Below are positions 15,081-24,720 of a DNA stretch of 64,000 bases, piece by piece. The position numbers and the translations under genes are program-made. The notes below the pieces were generated by a model. It did no database searches. It was not told where the DNA came from and saw nothing but the letters and a program-made list of their open reading frames with translations. This DNA comes from Streptomyces sp. Tue6028 (GTDB taxonomy: Bacteria > Actinomycetota > Actinomycetes > Streptomycetales > Streptomycetaceae): contig NZ_MLCE01000008.1 in the NCBI RefSeq assembly GCF_002300165.1, positions 62,001 to 126,000 of the forward strand, read 5' to 3'. How positions within the stretch are numbered: the first letter of the stretch is position 1; each line of letters begins with the position of its first letter.

Positions 15081-18000
15081 CCCGCACTCCCCGGACTCTG
15101 GTGCCACAACTTCTTTCCACCCGCGGGCCCTTCGCCCGCGGGACGCAGATCGGCCCAGGGGTGCATCTCGTACCCCGTGGACATGCGGATCGTGCGGCCC
15201 TCCGCCGGGCCGCCGCCGGACTTCTCCGGCCCGGCCGGCTCCCCGCGCTCCCCCGGCTCCGGCTCCGGCTTCCGCGGTACGGGCTCGGCGAGGCGCGCGG
15301 CGACCACGTCGAGACCGCCCCGGGCGCGCAGTTCGACCAGTTCGGCGAGGTTCCAGGCCGCCGCGCCCACCACGCTGAGGCTGCGCGGGCCACGGCGCTG
15401 CACCACTCCGCGCACCAGCAGCAGCCAGGAGTGGAAGACGGTGTGGGCGCAGGCGTCGTGCGAGTCGTCGAAGAAGGCGAGGTCGACCAGGCCGGTGCCG
15501 TCGTCCAGGGTGGTGAAGATGACCCGCTTGCCGGACCGGATCGGCGGGGTCTGGGTGGCCGCCTTGGCCCCGGCCACCAGGACGGTCTCACCGTGCCGCG
15601 CCTCCCGCAGCCGGCGCGCCGTGACCACGCCCAGCTCCTCCAGGAACCCTCGGTGGTCGTCCATGAGATTGCGGGAGGCGTCCATGGAGAGCACACCGAG
15701 CTCGGCGCTGAGCCGCTCCGCCGAGGAGAGATCGGGCAGCCCGGCCGGTGCCGTCGTCCGCCCTCCTGCCGAGGGCGCCTCCCCCATGTCGAGGAGTGCG
15801 GGAGGGAGCTGATCCGCCCGCCCGCCCCGCGCGCCCCGGTGCAGTTCGGTCAGGTGCAGTTGCAGATCACGGCGGTTGGCACCGAAGGCGTCCAGCGCGC
15901 CGACCTGGGCCAGCCGCTGGGCGAGCGGGCGGCTCGGCCGGGCCCGCTCCCAGAAGTCGAGCAGCGACCCGTACGGCTGCCCGTCCGCGATCCGCGCGGC
16001 CTCGGCCTCGCTGATGCCGTGCACGTCGGAGAGCGCCAGCCGGAGGCCCCAGCTCTCGGACCCCCGTGAATCAGACACCAGTTCGATATGATGGGCGACC
16101 GCGGACCGGTTCACGTCCAACGGCAGGATCGGCACCCCTCGCCGCCGTGCGTCCGCCAGCAGCAGCCGCTTCGGGTACATCCCGGGGTCATGGGTGAGCA
16201 ACCCCGCGTAGAAGGCGGCCGGGTGATGGGCCTTCAGCCAGGCCGACTGGTACGTCGGCACGGCGAAGGCGACGGCGTGCGCCTTGCAGAAACCGTACGA
16301 CCCGAAGGCCTCGACGATCTCCCAGGTGCGCGCGACGGTCTCGGCGTCGTACCCCTTCGCCGCCGCGTGCTGCGCGAACCAGAACCGGATCCGCCCCTGC
16401 GACTCGGGGTCGGAGAGCCCGCGCCGCACCCGGTCCGCCTCGTCGCGTCCGCAGCCGGTCATGATGGCGACGATGTCGATGATCTGCTCGTGGAAGACGA
16501 CGACCCCGTACGTCTCCTTCAGTGGCCGCTCCAGGTCGGGGTGCGGATAGCGGATCGGTGCCCGGCCGTGCCGCGCCTCGATGAACGGCCGGACCATGTC
16601 GGCGGCGACCGGCCCCGGCCGGAAGAGCGAGATGTCGACCACGAGGTCGTGGAAGGTCGCGGGCTGCAGCCGTCCGACCAGGTCGCGCTGGCCCGGGGAC
16701 TCGATCTGGAAGCAGCCCAGCGTCTCGGTCGACTGGATCAGCCGGTACGTCGCCGGGTCGCCCGGCGGCACCGAGTCGAGGTCCGGCCGGTCACCCGTCG
16801 CCCGCTCCACCTCGGCCACCGCGTGCGCCATCGCGGACTGCATCCGCACGCCCAGCACGTCGAGCTTGAGCAGCCCGAGGTCCTCCACGTCCTCCTTGTC
16901 GAACTGCGACATGGGCAGGCCCTCGCCGCTGGTCGGCACGACCGGCGTACGGGCGAGCAGGGAGGCGTCGGAGAGGAGCACGCCGCACGGGTGCATGGCG
17001 ATGCCGCGCGGGAGGGCGTCGAGCGCCTCGACCAGCTCCCACAGCCTCCCGTACTTCTCCCCGTCCCGCCGGCACTCCTGTGCCAGCTCCCGCAGTTCGG
17101 GCAGTTCCTCCATCGCCGCGCGGGCGTCGCGGGCACGGATGTGCGGGAAGGACTTGGCGATCCGGTCGATGTCGGCCGGGTCCATGGAGAGGGCGGCGCC
17201 CACGTCGCGGACGGCGTGCCGGACCCGGTAGGTCTCGGGCATCGAGACCGTGGCGACCCGCTCGGTGCCGAACCGGGCGATGATCGCGCGGTAGACCTCC
17301 AGCCGGCGCGCGGACTCGACGTCGATGTCGATGTCGGGCAGCACCGCGCGCCGCTTGGACAGGAAGCGTTCCATCAGCAGCCCGTGCTCGACGGGGTCGG
17401 CGTGCGCGATGCCGAGGAGATGGTTGACGAGGGAGCCCGCGCCGGAGCCGCGCGCGGCGACCCTGATGCCCATGTCCCGTACGTCGTCCACGACCTGGGC
17501 GACCGTCAGGAAGTAGGAGGCGAAATCGTGGTGGGCGATGATGTCCAGTTCCTGGTGCATCCGCTCCCAGTAGGCCCGGTCACGGTCGTAGCCGCGCAGC
17601 ACCATGCCCGCCGCCGCACGGGAGGCCAGGGCCCGCTGGGCGGTGCGGCGGCCCGCGCCGACGAGGTGGGCTTCGGGGAAGTGGACGGTGCCGATGCCCA
17701 GGTCGTCCTCCGGGTCGACGAGACAGGCGACGGCGGTGGCCTGGGTCTGCTCGAGCAGGTGGTGCGCGGTGTCGCGGCGGTAGCCCGCGGCCTCGACGAT
17801 CCGTTCGGCCGCGCCCAGCATGGCCGCCTCGTCCTTGAGCCAGGCCTCGCCCGAGTCCAGCCCGCGGCGCGGGTCGACCGGGACGAGCAGCCGGGCGGCG
17901 TCCAGGACGTCGGCGACCGGGCCCATGCCGGGGTCGGCGTACCGGACGGCGTTGCTGAGCACCGGGCGCACCCGCTGTTCGGCGGCGAACCCGACCGTGC

Positions 18001-18589
18001 GGGCGGCCAGCCGCAGGGATCCCGGCCCGGTCCCCTCGCGGCCGTGCCAGACCGCTTCCAGCCGCAGGGCGTCGCCGTAGACCTCCCGCCAGGGCGCGAG
18101 CAGCTTCGCGGCCCGGTCGGGGCGTCCGGCGGCCAGCGCGCGGCCGACGTCGGAGGCGGGACCGAGGAGTACGGTCAGGCCTTCGGCGTGGTTGTCCGGC
18201 CAGGACAGCCGGGGCCGGTCGCCCGGGTCGCCCGCATGCGCGGCCGTAACGATTCTGCAGAGATCGGCCCAGCCCGCCGCGCCGTCCCGCGCGAGGAAGG
18301 TCGCACGAGGTGCCGACTCGTCGACGAAGGCGCCGCCGCGGACCGGAACGCGCCGCTTCCCGCCACGCTCGGGCTCCCCCACCGCGAGCTCGGTGCCGAA
18401 CAGCGGACGGACACCCGCCCTGGCGCACGCCTTGGCGAACCGGACCGAGCCCGCGAGGGTGTCCCGGTCGGTGAGGGCGAGGGCGTCCATGCCCCGCTCG
18501 GCGGCACGCTCGGCCAGCCGCTCCGGGTGCGAGGCCCCGTACCGCAGGGAGAACCCGGACACGGTGTGCAGATGCGTGAATCCCGGCAC
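15077..18589 (-). CDS. dnaE2: Error-prone DNA polymerase III alpha subunit DnaE2
   Basis: A 1170-residue C-family polymerase. It begins with a PHP domain (FTHLHTVSGFSLRYGASHP), carries the catalytic acidic motif LPDIDIDVES near residue 420, and has a C-terminal OB-fold region (VLVAGAKAATQTPP). Size and the directly coupled ImuB-like gene point to the damage-inducible DnaE2 and not the replicative DnaE1. The GTG at 18589 is chosen because GGGAGG ends five bases upstream; the longer frame to 18757 runs through the promoter. A LexA box about 36-50 bases upstream predicts SOS induction. Confidence 0.92.
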   Translation of the reverse strand: MPGFTHLHTVSGFSLRYGASHPERLAERAAERGMDALALTDRDTLAGSVRFAKACARAGVRPLFGTELAVGEPERGGKRRVPVRGGAFVDESAPRATFLARDGAAGWADLCRIVTAAHAGDPGDRPRLSWPDNHAEGLTVLLGPASDVGRALAAGRPDRAAKLLAPWREVYGDALRLEAVWHGREGTGPGSLRLAARTVGFAAEQRVRPVLSNAVRYADPGMGPVADVLDAARLLVPVDPRRGLDSGEAWLKDEAAMLGAAERIVEAAGYRRDTAHHLLEQTQATAVACLVDPEDDLGIGTVHFPEAHLVGAGRRTAQRALASRAAAGMVLRGYDRDRAYWERMHQELDIIAHHDFASYFLTVAQVVDDVRDMGIRVAARGSGAGSLVNHLLGIAHADPVEHGLLMERFLSKRRAVLPDIDIDVESARRLEVYRAIIARFGTERVATVSMPETYRVRHAVRDVGAALSMDPADIDRIAKSFPHIRARDARAAMEELPELRELAQECRRDGEKYGRLWELVEALDALPRGIAMHPCGVLLSDASLLARTPVVPTSGEGLPMSQFDKEDVEDLGLLKLDVLGVRMQSAMAHAVAEVERATGDRPDLDSVPPGDPATYRLIQSTETLGCFQIESPGQRDLVGRLQPATFHDLVVDISLFRPGPVAADMVRPFIEARHGRAPIRYPHPDLERPLKETYGVVVFHEQIIDIVAIMTGCGRDEADRVRRGLSDPESQGRIRFWFAQHAAAKGYDAETVARTWEIVEAFGSYGFCKAHAVAFAVPTYQSAWLKAHHPAAFYAGLLTHDPGMYPKRLLLADARRRGVPILPLDVNRSAVAHHIELVSDSRGSESWGLRLALSDVHGISEAEAARIADGQPYGSLLDFWERARPSRPLAQRLAQVGALDAFGANRRDLQLHLTELHRGARGGRADQLPPALLDMGEAPSAGGRTTAPAGLPDLSSAERLSAELGVLSMDASRNLMDDHRGFLEELGVVTARRLREARHGETVLVAGAKAATQTPPIRSGKRVIFTTLDDGTGLVDLAFFDDSHDACAHTVFHSWLLLVRGVVQRRGPRSLSVVGAAAWNLAELVELRARGGLDVVAARLAEPVPRKPEPEPGERGEPAGPEKSGGGPAEGRTIRMSTGYEMHPWADLRPAGEGPAGGKKLWHQSPGSAG

Positions 18590-18624
18590 ACGCACCTCCC
18601 GCACCCGTGAGCCCGCACGAGCTC

Positions 18625-18640
18625 TCGAACATTCGTTCCC
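18625..18640 (-). promoter_or_regulatory. LexA (SOS) box upstream of dnaE2
   Basis: TCGAACATTCGTTC contains the actinobacterial LexA core GAAC-N4-GTTC at 18627-18638. Its position just upstream of the dnaE2 GTG fits repression that is lifted by DNA damage, as known for dnaE2 in other actinobacteria. Confidence 0.8.
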
Positions 18641-18761
18641 AATTACCTCACCCCCACCATAGACCAATTTTCGAACTACTGTGCGACATCCGTCCGAGCC
18701 CTTCCCACCTGCGCAAACGCGGGCCGGCTGGGCCGTGGGGGCCTCTCCGGTACACACGGCG

Positions 18762-18798
18762 GAGTCCCGCCCCCGCAGCCTGCGCGGGGACGGGACTC
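18762..18798 (-). terminator. Hairpin terminator of the streptogrisin-like protease gene
   Basis: 15-nt arms (18762-18776 and 18784-18798) with one mismatch and a 7-nt loop, 18 bases past the protease stop on the minus strand. There is no U-tract. Confidence 0.75.
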
Positions 18799-18816
18799 TG
18801 CCGGGACGGTGAGCCG

Positions 18817-19899
18817 TCAGCCGATCTGGGCGCCGAAGGCCGAGAGCGCCTCGGAGACCGGCTGGAAGAAGGTCTCGCCGCCCGAAGTGCAGTCGCCGCT
18901 GCCGCCGGAGGTGAGGCCGATCGCGGTGTCGCCGGAGAAGAGCGAGCCGCCACTGTCACCGGGCTCGGCGCAGACGTCGGTCTGGATGAGCCCGTTGACG
19001 ACGTCGCCGTTGCCATAGTTCACGGTGGCGTCCAGGCCCTTGACCGTGCCGTCGTGCACCTGGGTGGTGGAGCCGCTGCGAGTCACCTTCATGCCGACGG
19101 TGGCGTCGCCGGCCTTGGTGATGGCCTGCGTGGAGCCGTTGTAGAGGTCGACCTCGCTCGGGTGGTCGACGTTCCCGGTGTACTTGACCAGACCGAAGTC
19201 GTTGTCCGGGAAGCTGGACTGCTCGTTCTTGCCGATCTCGGTGCCGCTGGAGTCCGACCAGGTCGAGATCGCCTCGGTGCAGTGCCCGGCGGTGATGAAG
19301 TACGGCTGCCCGTCCTTGACCACGTTGAAGCCGAGCGAGCAGCGCCCTCCGGAGCCGGTGATGGCGTCGCCGCCGGCGATGAAGGGCTTGAACTCTCCCT
19401 TGGTGCGCTGGAGTTCGGCCTTGGCGCCGAGCCCCTTCACGACCTTGGAGAGCTTGGTCCACTCGGTCGCGGAGACCGTGCGGTCCGCGGTGACGACGAC
19501 CTTGTTGGTCTCCGGGTCGGTCGCCCACGACGTACCGGGGATGGACGCGTCGCTGCTGAGCGTCGCGCGGGCGCTCTTCAGCTCGGCGAGGGAGTTCTCG
19601 ACGACTCTGGCCTTGGCCCCGGCCTCCGTGACGGCCTGGGCCGCGGTCTCGTCGAGCACGTTGACGACGAGGTGCCGGGACTTCGCGTCGTAGTACGTTC
19701 CCGCCGCGTCGGCGCCGAGGTCCTTGCCGAGGGTCGAGGCGAGCTTTCCGGCCGCCGCGACCGAGAGGGTGTGCGGCGCGCCGGTCCTCGGCGTCTCGCT
19801 CGCGTTCGCAGTCTGGAAGGTGACTCCCGCGGCGACGAGTGCGGCGATGCCCGCACCCGTCATGACGGCACGCCGCCTGGGTATGCGTCGGTGCTTCAA
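18817..19899 (-). CDS. Secreted streptogrisin-type serine protease with propeptide
   Basis: A 360-residue S1 (alpha-lytic/streptogrisin) protease precursor. The N-terminus has a basic [11 protein letters not shown] stretch and a hydrophobic core ending near NASETP, a possible Tat-type signal. A propeptide of about 130 residues follows, then the mature enzyme from about FIAGGDAI. The triad is His in TAGHC, Asp in NDFGLVKY and Ser in GDSGGS; Cys pairs match the family. The TTG start at 19899 is fixed by AGGAGG about six bases upstream. It is paralogous to the protease at 21440-22339. Confidence 0.92.
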   Translation of the reverse strand: MKHRRIPRRRAVMTGAGIAALVAAGVTFQTANASETPRTGAPHTLSVAAAGKLASTLGKDLGADAAGTYYDAKSRHLVVNVLDETAAQAVTEAGAKARVVENSLAELKSARATLSSDASIPGTSWATDPETNKVVVTADRTVSATEWTKLSKVVKGLGAKAELQRTKGEFKPFIAGGDAITGSGGRCSLGFNVVKDGQPYFITAGHCTEAISTWSDSSGTEIGKNEQSSFPDNDFGLVKYTGNVDHPSEVDLYNGSTQAITKAGDATVGMKVTRSGSTTQVHDGTVKGLDATVNYGNGDVVNGLIQTDVCAEPGDSGGSLFSGDTAIGLTSGGSGDCTSGGETFFQPVSEALSAFGAQIG

Positions 19900-20188
19900 C
19901 TGACGTCCTCCTGTGGGGGGTTGGTCACGAAGGTCGTGGGGGACCTCCGAGACCGGAAGGCGTACGCGCACGGGCCCGGCGCACGACAAAAAGCCGCGTC
20001 AAACCGCGTCCGTGCCGGTTGTTCCCAGCCCACTATTCCCAGGCACACAGGGGGCACACAAGGTCGACTTCAGGACGCGCGTACGCCAACGGGCGTACGC
20101 CCCCTGCGCCTTGACTGCGCGTGGTAGTGCCACGTGGGTTTCCGGTGCAAACACTGCGTGCAGGTGACCGTTGTGCGGACGGTGAGGA

Positions 20189-21199
20189 CTAGTCCTGTCC
20201 TGTTTTCGATCCCTCGGGCTCTTCGCTCAAGGGAACGTCAGGGGAGGGAAGTTGCTCCCGCACCGGTCGACCGGGCTCCTGGACTTCGGCCGGTGAAGAT
20301 GCCGGGGCCTGGACGGAGGGCCGCAGCGCCTCGACGGACTGCTGCGCCCCGGCCGACTGCGGTGCGTCCTGGAGCCCGGCCGACTGTCGTGCCTCGACCG
20401 GCTGTTGCGTCACGGCGGGCTGCTGCACCCCGACCGACTGCTGCGCCTTCTCCAGGAACCTGAGGAGCTCCACCGGGAACGGGAGCACGAGCGTCGAGTT
20501 CTTCTCGGCCGCGACGGCCACCACCGTCTGCAGCAGCCGCAGCTGGAGCGCCGCGGGCTGCTCGGACATCACCCCGGCCGCCTCCGCCAGTTTCCTGGAG
20601 GCCTGGAGTTCCGCGTCCGCGTTGATGACCCGGGCGCGGCGCTCACGGTCGGCCTCGGCCTGCCGGGCCATGGACCGCTTCATCGTCTCCGGCAGCGACA
20701 CGTCCTTGATCTCCACGCGGTCGATCTGCACGCCCCAGCCGATCGCGGGGCTGTCGATCATCAGCTCCAGGCCCTGGTTGAGCTTCTCGCGGTTGGACAG
20801 CAGGTCGTCCAGGTCGCTCTTGCCGATGATGGACCGCAGCGAGGTCTGCGCCATCTGCGAGACCGCGAAACGGTAGTCCTCGACCTGGATGACCGCGTCG
20901 GCCGCGTCGACCACCTTGAAGTAGACGACGGCGTCCACCCGCACGGTCACGTTGTCCCGTGTGATGCCCTCCTGCGCCGGCACGGGCATCGTCACGATCT
21001 GCATGTTGACCTTGCGGATCCGGTCCACGAACGGAACGATCATGGTGAATCCCGGACCGCGCACGTTCGAGCGCAGGCGGCCGAGTCGCAGCACCACGCC
21101 CCGTTCGTACTGTTTGACCACTCGGGCACCGGCCAGCGCATAGACCAGCCCCGCGGACGCGACGGCGACTCCCGCCGCCACCAGCTCCTCGACCATCAC
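20189..21199 (-). CDS. SPFH/band-7 slipin-like membrane protein
   Basis: A 336-residue stomatin/slipin homologue. One N-terminal membrane helix (about residues 6-27) precedes the band-7 domain, recognised by YERGVVLRLGR, GPGFTMIVPFVDRIRKV, and QAEADRERRARVINADAE. After about residue 245 comes a Gln/Ala/Ser-rich low-complexity tail with repeated QQS/QSAG units that is unlikely to fold. SPFH proteins organise membrane microdomains and often work with NfeD or proteases; no NfeD partner is seen here. Instead it lies between two secreted protease genes on the same strand. Confidence 0.9.
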   Translation of the reverse strand: MMVEELVAAGVAVASAGLVYALAGARVVKQYERGVVLRLGRLRSNVRGPGFTMIVPFVDRIRKVNMQIVTMPVPAQEGITRDNVTVRVDAVVYFKVVDAADAVIQVEDYRFAVSQMAQTSLRSIIGKSDLDDLLSNREKLNQGLELMIDSPAIGWGVQIDRVEIKDVSLPETMKRSMARQAEADRERRARVINADAELQASRKLAEAAGVMSEQPAALQLRLLQTVVAVAAEKNSTLVLPFPVELLRFLEKAQQSVGVQQPAVTQQPVEARQSAGLQDAPQSAGAQQSVEALRPSVQAPASSPAEVQEPGRPVREQLPSPDVPLSEEPEGSKTGQD

Positions 21200-21285
21200 G
21201 GCCCCCCAGGGTCCGAAGTGGGCGCATCAGGTGCGTACAGCGCGTACGGCATGTACTTCGAAGGTAACTCCGTCACCTGAGCAAG

Positions 21286-21324
21286 GGCGAGCCCCCGCAC
21301 ACCGGTTGGGTGCGGGGGCTCGCC
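21286..21324 (-). terminator. Hairpin terminator downstream of the second protease
   Basis: Perfect 15-bp arms (21286-21300 and 21310-21324) with a 9-nt loop. It lies 115 bases beyond the protease stop and just upstream of the slipin start region, separating the two minus-strand units. Confidence 0.75.
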
Positions 21325-21439
21325 TGCTGCCGGCTGCTGCTGGTCCGGCCGGGGTGACGTGGGGGGTTGCCGGTCCGGTCGGTGGGTCAGTCGTTCGATG
21401 GTCCGACGGCCGGTGATCCGACGGTCGGTGATCCGTCGG

Positions 21440-22339
21440 TCAGCCGACGCTCACGCCGTAGTAGTTCAGCGCCTCGACGACCGGCTGGAAGAAGGTCGTA
21501 CCGCCGGAGGTGCAGTTGCCGCTGCCGCCGGAGGTGAGGCCGTAGGCCGTGGATCCGGAGTACAGCGGACCGCCGCTGTCGCCGCCCTCGGCGCAGACCG
21601 TCGTCTGGATCATCTGGTAGACCACGTCGCCGCCGCCGTAGTTGACCGTGGCGTTCAGCGCGGTGACCCGGCCGCTGTGCGTACCGGTGGTCGAGCCACG
21701 GCGGTAGACGGTCGTGCCGACGCTGGGCGTCGCGGCGCGGGTGATGGTCTGGCTGCCGACCGCGCTCGGGTGCGCGATCGAGGAGTTGGTGTAGCGGACC
21801 AGCGCGAAGTCGTTGGTCGGGAAGCTGTAGCTGACGTTCGTGCCCAGCGTCGTGGTGTGGCCCGAGTTGGAGTACCAGGTGGAGGCGACCTCACCGCAGT
21901 GGCCGGCGGTCAGGAAGTAGTAGGTGCTCCCGCTGTGCACGTTGAAGCCGAGCGAACAGCGGTAGGAGCCACCGTAGATGGCGTCGCCGCCGGTGATCAG
22001 CCTCTTGAACTCGCCCGGGGTGTGCTTGATGGTGATCGCGTCGGCGTTGCCGCCCGCATCCTTCTTGATCTTGGCGATCTCGGCCTTCGAGACCGTGCTG
22101 TCGACGGTGACGACCACCCGGTTCGTCTTGGCGTCGACCGCCCATGCGGTGCCCGCGACATCGGACTTGAGTACCGACTTGTTGACACTGCTCAGCTGAG
22201 TGGTGCTGAAGGTCTGGGCGTCGGATGCGTTCGCGTTGGGGACCGCGAACGCGGCCGCGGCCACGAGTCCGGTGGTCACGGCGATCAGCCGGGTCCGTCT
22301 CGCTATGCCGCTGCGGGGGGTGGTGCGCTTGATCCTCAC
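21440..22339 (-). CDS. Secreted streptogrisin B-like serine protease
   Basis: A 299-residue S1 protease precursor, shorter than its neighbour. The signal peptide spans about residues 1-38 ([19 protein letters not shown], then NANAS). A short propeptide of about 75 residues leads to the mature enzyme at about [11 protein letters not shown]. The triad is His in TAGHC, Asp in [10 protein letters not shown] and Ser in EGGDSGGPL; six cysteines give three likely disulfides. The composition of the mature part (Ser/Thr/Gly/Tyr-rich, few charges) is typical of SGPA/SGPB enzymes. The GTG at 22339 has GGAGG seven bases upstream. Confidence 0.93.
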   Translation of the reverse strand: MRIKRTTPRSGIARRTRLIAVTTGLVAAAAFAVPNANASDAQTFSTTQLSSVNKSVLKSDVAGTAWAVDAKTNRVVVTVDSTVSKAEIAKIKKDAGGNADAITIKHTPGEFKRLITGGDAIYGGSYRCSLGFNVHSGSTYYFLTAGHCGEVASTWYSNSGHTTTLGTNVSYSFPTNDFALVRYTNSSIAHPSAVGSQTITRAATPSVGTTVYRRGSTTGTHSGRVTALNATVNYGGGDVVYQMIQTTVCAEGGDSGGPLYSGSTAYGLTSGGSGNCTSGGTTFFQPVVEALNYYGVSVG

Positions 22340-22598
22340 GTTTCGTTCCTCCGAAGGGAAGTCGGGGGTCCTCGTCTCGTGGGGTTGAGGGCCCGTGAGG
22401 CGCAGCCGGGGGCCCGCTCATCCGGATTCCGGACAAGCCGTGCTCCTGACAAGCGCTGGGGGGAGTATTCGGCCGCACGGCCGACCGGCGCAAGGGCACC
22501 TTTCGGCCGTGCAGCGTTCAACTTGCGTATGTCCCCGTGCTCTTGGCCCCTGCTCCCGGCACGTGCGCGGCCCCCGGCCGCCTTCGGGGTTCCGGCGG

Positions 22599-23381
22599 TC
22601 AGCGCAGCCGGCGCTCACCCGCCTCGACGGCCGCGTCCAGCGTGTTGCCGGGCGGCGGGAACGGGCAGATGAAGTGGTCGGCGAACGCGCACGGCGGGAG
22701 CACGGCACGGTTGAAGTCCACCGTCGTACGCCCCTCGTCGTCGGGCGCCGCCGGGCGCAGGAACCGGAAGCGGTAACTGCTGTCCCCGCTGGTCGTGTCG
22801 GCGAAGACGGCCCACAGCGAGCCGTCGCTCTCCACCGACACCTGGAGCGTCAGGTCCTGGTCGTCCAGGGTGAAGGCGAGGACTCCGCCGAGCCCGAGGC
22901 CGCGCGCGACGCCGTCCGCGTTCTCGACGCGTACGGTGCGGTCCTCCCCGTACGGCGTGAAGTGCCCCGGCACCGACCAGCGCGGGTCGTAAGGGGTCGC
23001 CTCGATGCCCTCGAAGGCCTGGCGCGTGGGTGCGGCGGGGTCGTAGTCGCGCACGCCCCAGACTCCCTCGCGCACGAGGACGACGAACCGGCGCTCACCG
23101 TGTCCCACACGCGCCCCGGAGGCCGGCCCGTAGTCGGCGTCGAGCACGACCTCACCGGTGAAGGGCTGTCCGTCGAGGGTCAGTCCGTCCTCGTCCACCG
23201 CCGCCAGCACGACGCCGTCGTCCTTGGCCGTCCATTGTCCGGGGATGTCCGGAAGTCGACCCTCCGGATAGTCCTCGATCCAGTGCGTGCCCGTGAGGGC
23301 GAGCGGTCCGTAGGGTTCGGCCACCGTCCTGGTGCGGTGCTCGTGCCAGTGCTTCCAGTCCTCGGATGCGTCCGTCGTCAT
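22599..23381 (-). CDS. DUF1684 domain protein
   Basis: A 260-residue cytoplasmic protein with the DUF1684 signature: the N-terminal WHEHRTRTVAEPYGPLALTG segment and the C-terminal DFNRAVLPPCAFADHFICP followed by PPPGN. The family is widespread in actinobacteria and has no established activity. The gene starts four bases after the monooxygenase stop and is the last of the minus-strand operon. Conservation of this position would tie it to the monooxygenase pathway. Confidence 0.85.
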   Translation of the reverse strand: MTTDASEDWKHWHEHRTRTVAEPYGPLALTGTHWIEDYPEGRLPDIPGQWTAKDDGVVLAAVDEDGLTLDGQPFTGEVVLDADYGPASGARVGHGERRFVVLVREGVWGVRDYDPAAPTRQAFEGIEATPYDPRWSVPGHFTPYGEDRTVRVENADGVARGLGLGGVLAFTLDDQDLTLQVSVESDGSLWAVFADTTSGDSSYRFRFLRPAAPDDEGRTTVDFNRAVLPPCAFADHFICPFPPPGNTLDAAVEAGERRLR

Positions 23382-23385
23382 GTGA

Positions 23386-24720
23386 TCAACCCTTCCATAC
23401 GGGCTCCGGCAACCCGAGGTGTGAGCGCAACGTGGTGCCCGTGTATTCCGTGCGGAACGTGCCGCGCTCCTGGAGCAGCGGCACCACCCGGTCGACGAAC
23501 TCGTCGAGTCCACCGGGAGTCGGATGCGGTAAGAGGACGAACCCGTCGGCGGCGTCCGTCCGGACCAGTTCGTCGAGTTCGTCGGCGACGGCCTGCGGGG
23601 TGCCGACGAAGGACTGCCGGGCGGACGCCTCGATGACGGTCTGCCGGATGGACAGGCCCTTCTCCCGTGACAGGGTCCGCCACCTCTCGGCGACCGCGAG
23701 GAGTTCGGCGGCCCGCGCCCGGCCCCGCACGAGGGTCGATCCGGGGTCCGGGTCGATGTCGGGAAGGGGGCCGTCGGGATCGTAGGCGGAGAGGTCCACG
23801 CCCCAGATCCGTTCCAGGGCGACGATCGCGTCCTGCGGGGAGATCCGCTCTCGTCTGACCGTGGCGGCGCGTTCCTGTGCCTCGGCGGCCGTGTCACCGA
23901 GGACGACGCTGACCCCGGGCATGATCCTGAGGTCCTGAGGCGCCCTGCCGTACGCGGCGAGGCGTCCCTTCACATCGGCGTAGAGCGCGCGGCTCTCCTG
24001 CGGCGTGCCGTGCCGCGTGAGCACGACGTCGGCGGCGGACGCGGCGAACTCACGGTCTTGCGGCGAGTCCGCGGATCCGATGACCACGGGGTGCCCCTGC
24101 GGCGCGCGGGGGACGGTGAACTCGCCCGCGATGTCGAAGTGCCGGCCGTGGTGCGCGAACGGGCGGGGTGTCCCGTCGGGCGTCCAGGAGTCCCACAATT
24201 CCCGTGCGACCTGCACGAATTCGGCGGCGCGGGCGAGGGGGTCGCGCACCGTCCCGGCGGAGTCGGGGGCTTCGGGAGGGCCTGCCGGGTCCGGGTGGGC
24301 GAGGCGCCGGAAGTTCTCGGCCGTCCGGGCGTCCGGCGACGTCACCACGTTCCAGGCCGCCCGGCCCCCGCTGAGGTGGTCGAGCGTGGCGAGTCGCCGG
24401 GCGAGTTCGTACGGTTCGTGGAAGGCCGTACAGGCCGCGGCGGCGAGTCCGAGCCGCTCGGTCACCGCGGCGAGCCCGCTCAGCACGGTCAAGGTCTCCG
24501 GCCGTCCCACGACGTCGAGATCGTGGATGCGTCCTTTGTGCTCGGGCAGCCGCAGCCCCTCCGCGACGAGGAGGAAGTCGAAGAGTCCGCGTTCGGCGGT
24601 GCGCGCCAGGTGGGCGAAGGAGGCGAACTCGGCCGGGGACCCGGGGCGCGGGCCGGACCGGACGGTGTCGTCGGTGCCGGGGACGTGCGCGGCGAGATGG
24701 ATCCGCTTGCGTACGGTCAT
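23386..24720 (-). CDS. NtaA/SnaA/DszA-family FMN-dependent monooxygenase
   Basis: A 444-residue luciferase-like (LLM) monooxygenase of the long NtaA/DszA branch, starting VRKRIHLAAHVPG and carrying LDHLSGGRAAWNVVTSPD, the family hallmark for FMN phosphate binding. It should use reduced FMN from a separate reductase and O2 to oxidise its substrate; relatives act on nitrilotriacetate, dibenzothiophene sulfone and S-modified cysteines. The ATG overlaps the stop of the upstream LLM gene (ATGA), so both are made together. No flavin reductase gene is in the cluster. Confidence 0.88.
   Translation of the reverse strand: MTVRKRIHLAAHVPGTDDTVRSGPRPGSPAEFASFAHLARTAERGLFDFLLVAEGLRLPEHKGRIHDLDVVGRPETLTVLSGLAAVTERLGLAAAACTAFHEPYELARRLATLDHLSGGRAAWNVVTSPDARTAENFRRLAHPDPAGPPEAPDSAGTVRDPLARAAEFVQVARELWDSWTPDGTPRPFAHHGRHFDIAGEFTVPRAPQGHPVVIGSADSPQDREFAASAADVVLTRHGTPQESRALYADVKGRLAAYGRAPQDLRIMPGVSVVLGDTAAEAQERAATVRRERISPQDAIVALERIWGVDLSAYDPDGPLPDIDPDPGSTLVRGRARAAELLAVAERWRTLSREKGLSIRQTVIEASARQSFVGTPQAVADELDELVRTDAADGFVLLPHPTPGGLDEFVDRVVPLLQERGTFRTEYTGTTLRSHLGLPEPVWKG

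Noticed and set aside
16088..18610. A long plus-strand open frame opposite dnaE2
   Set aside because: The product has no motifs and an Arg/Gly/Val/Asp bias typical of antisense frames in GC-rich DNA; dnaE2 on the other strand has full family signatures.
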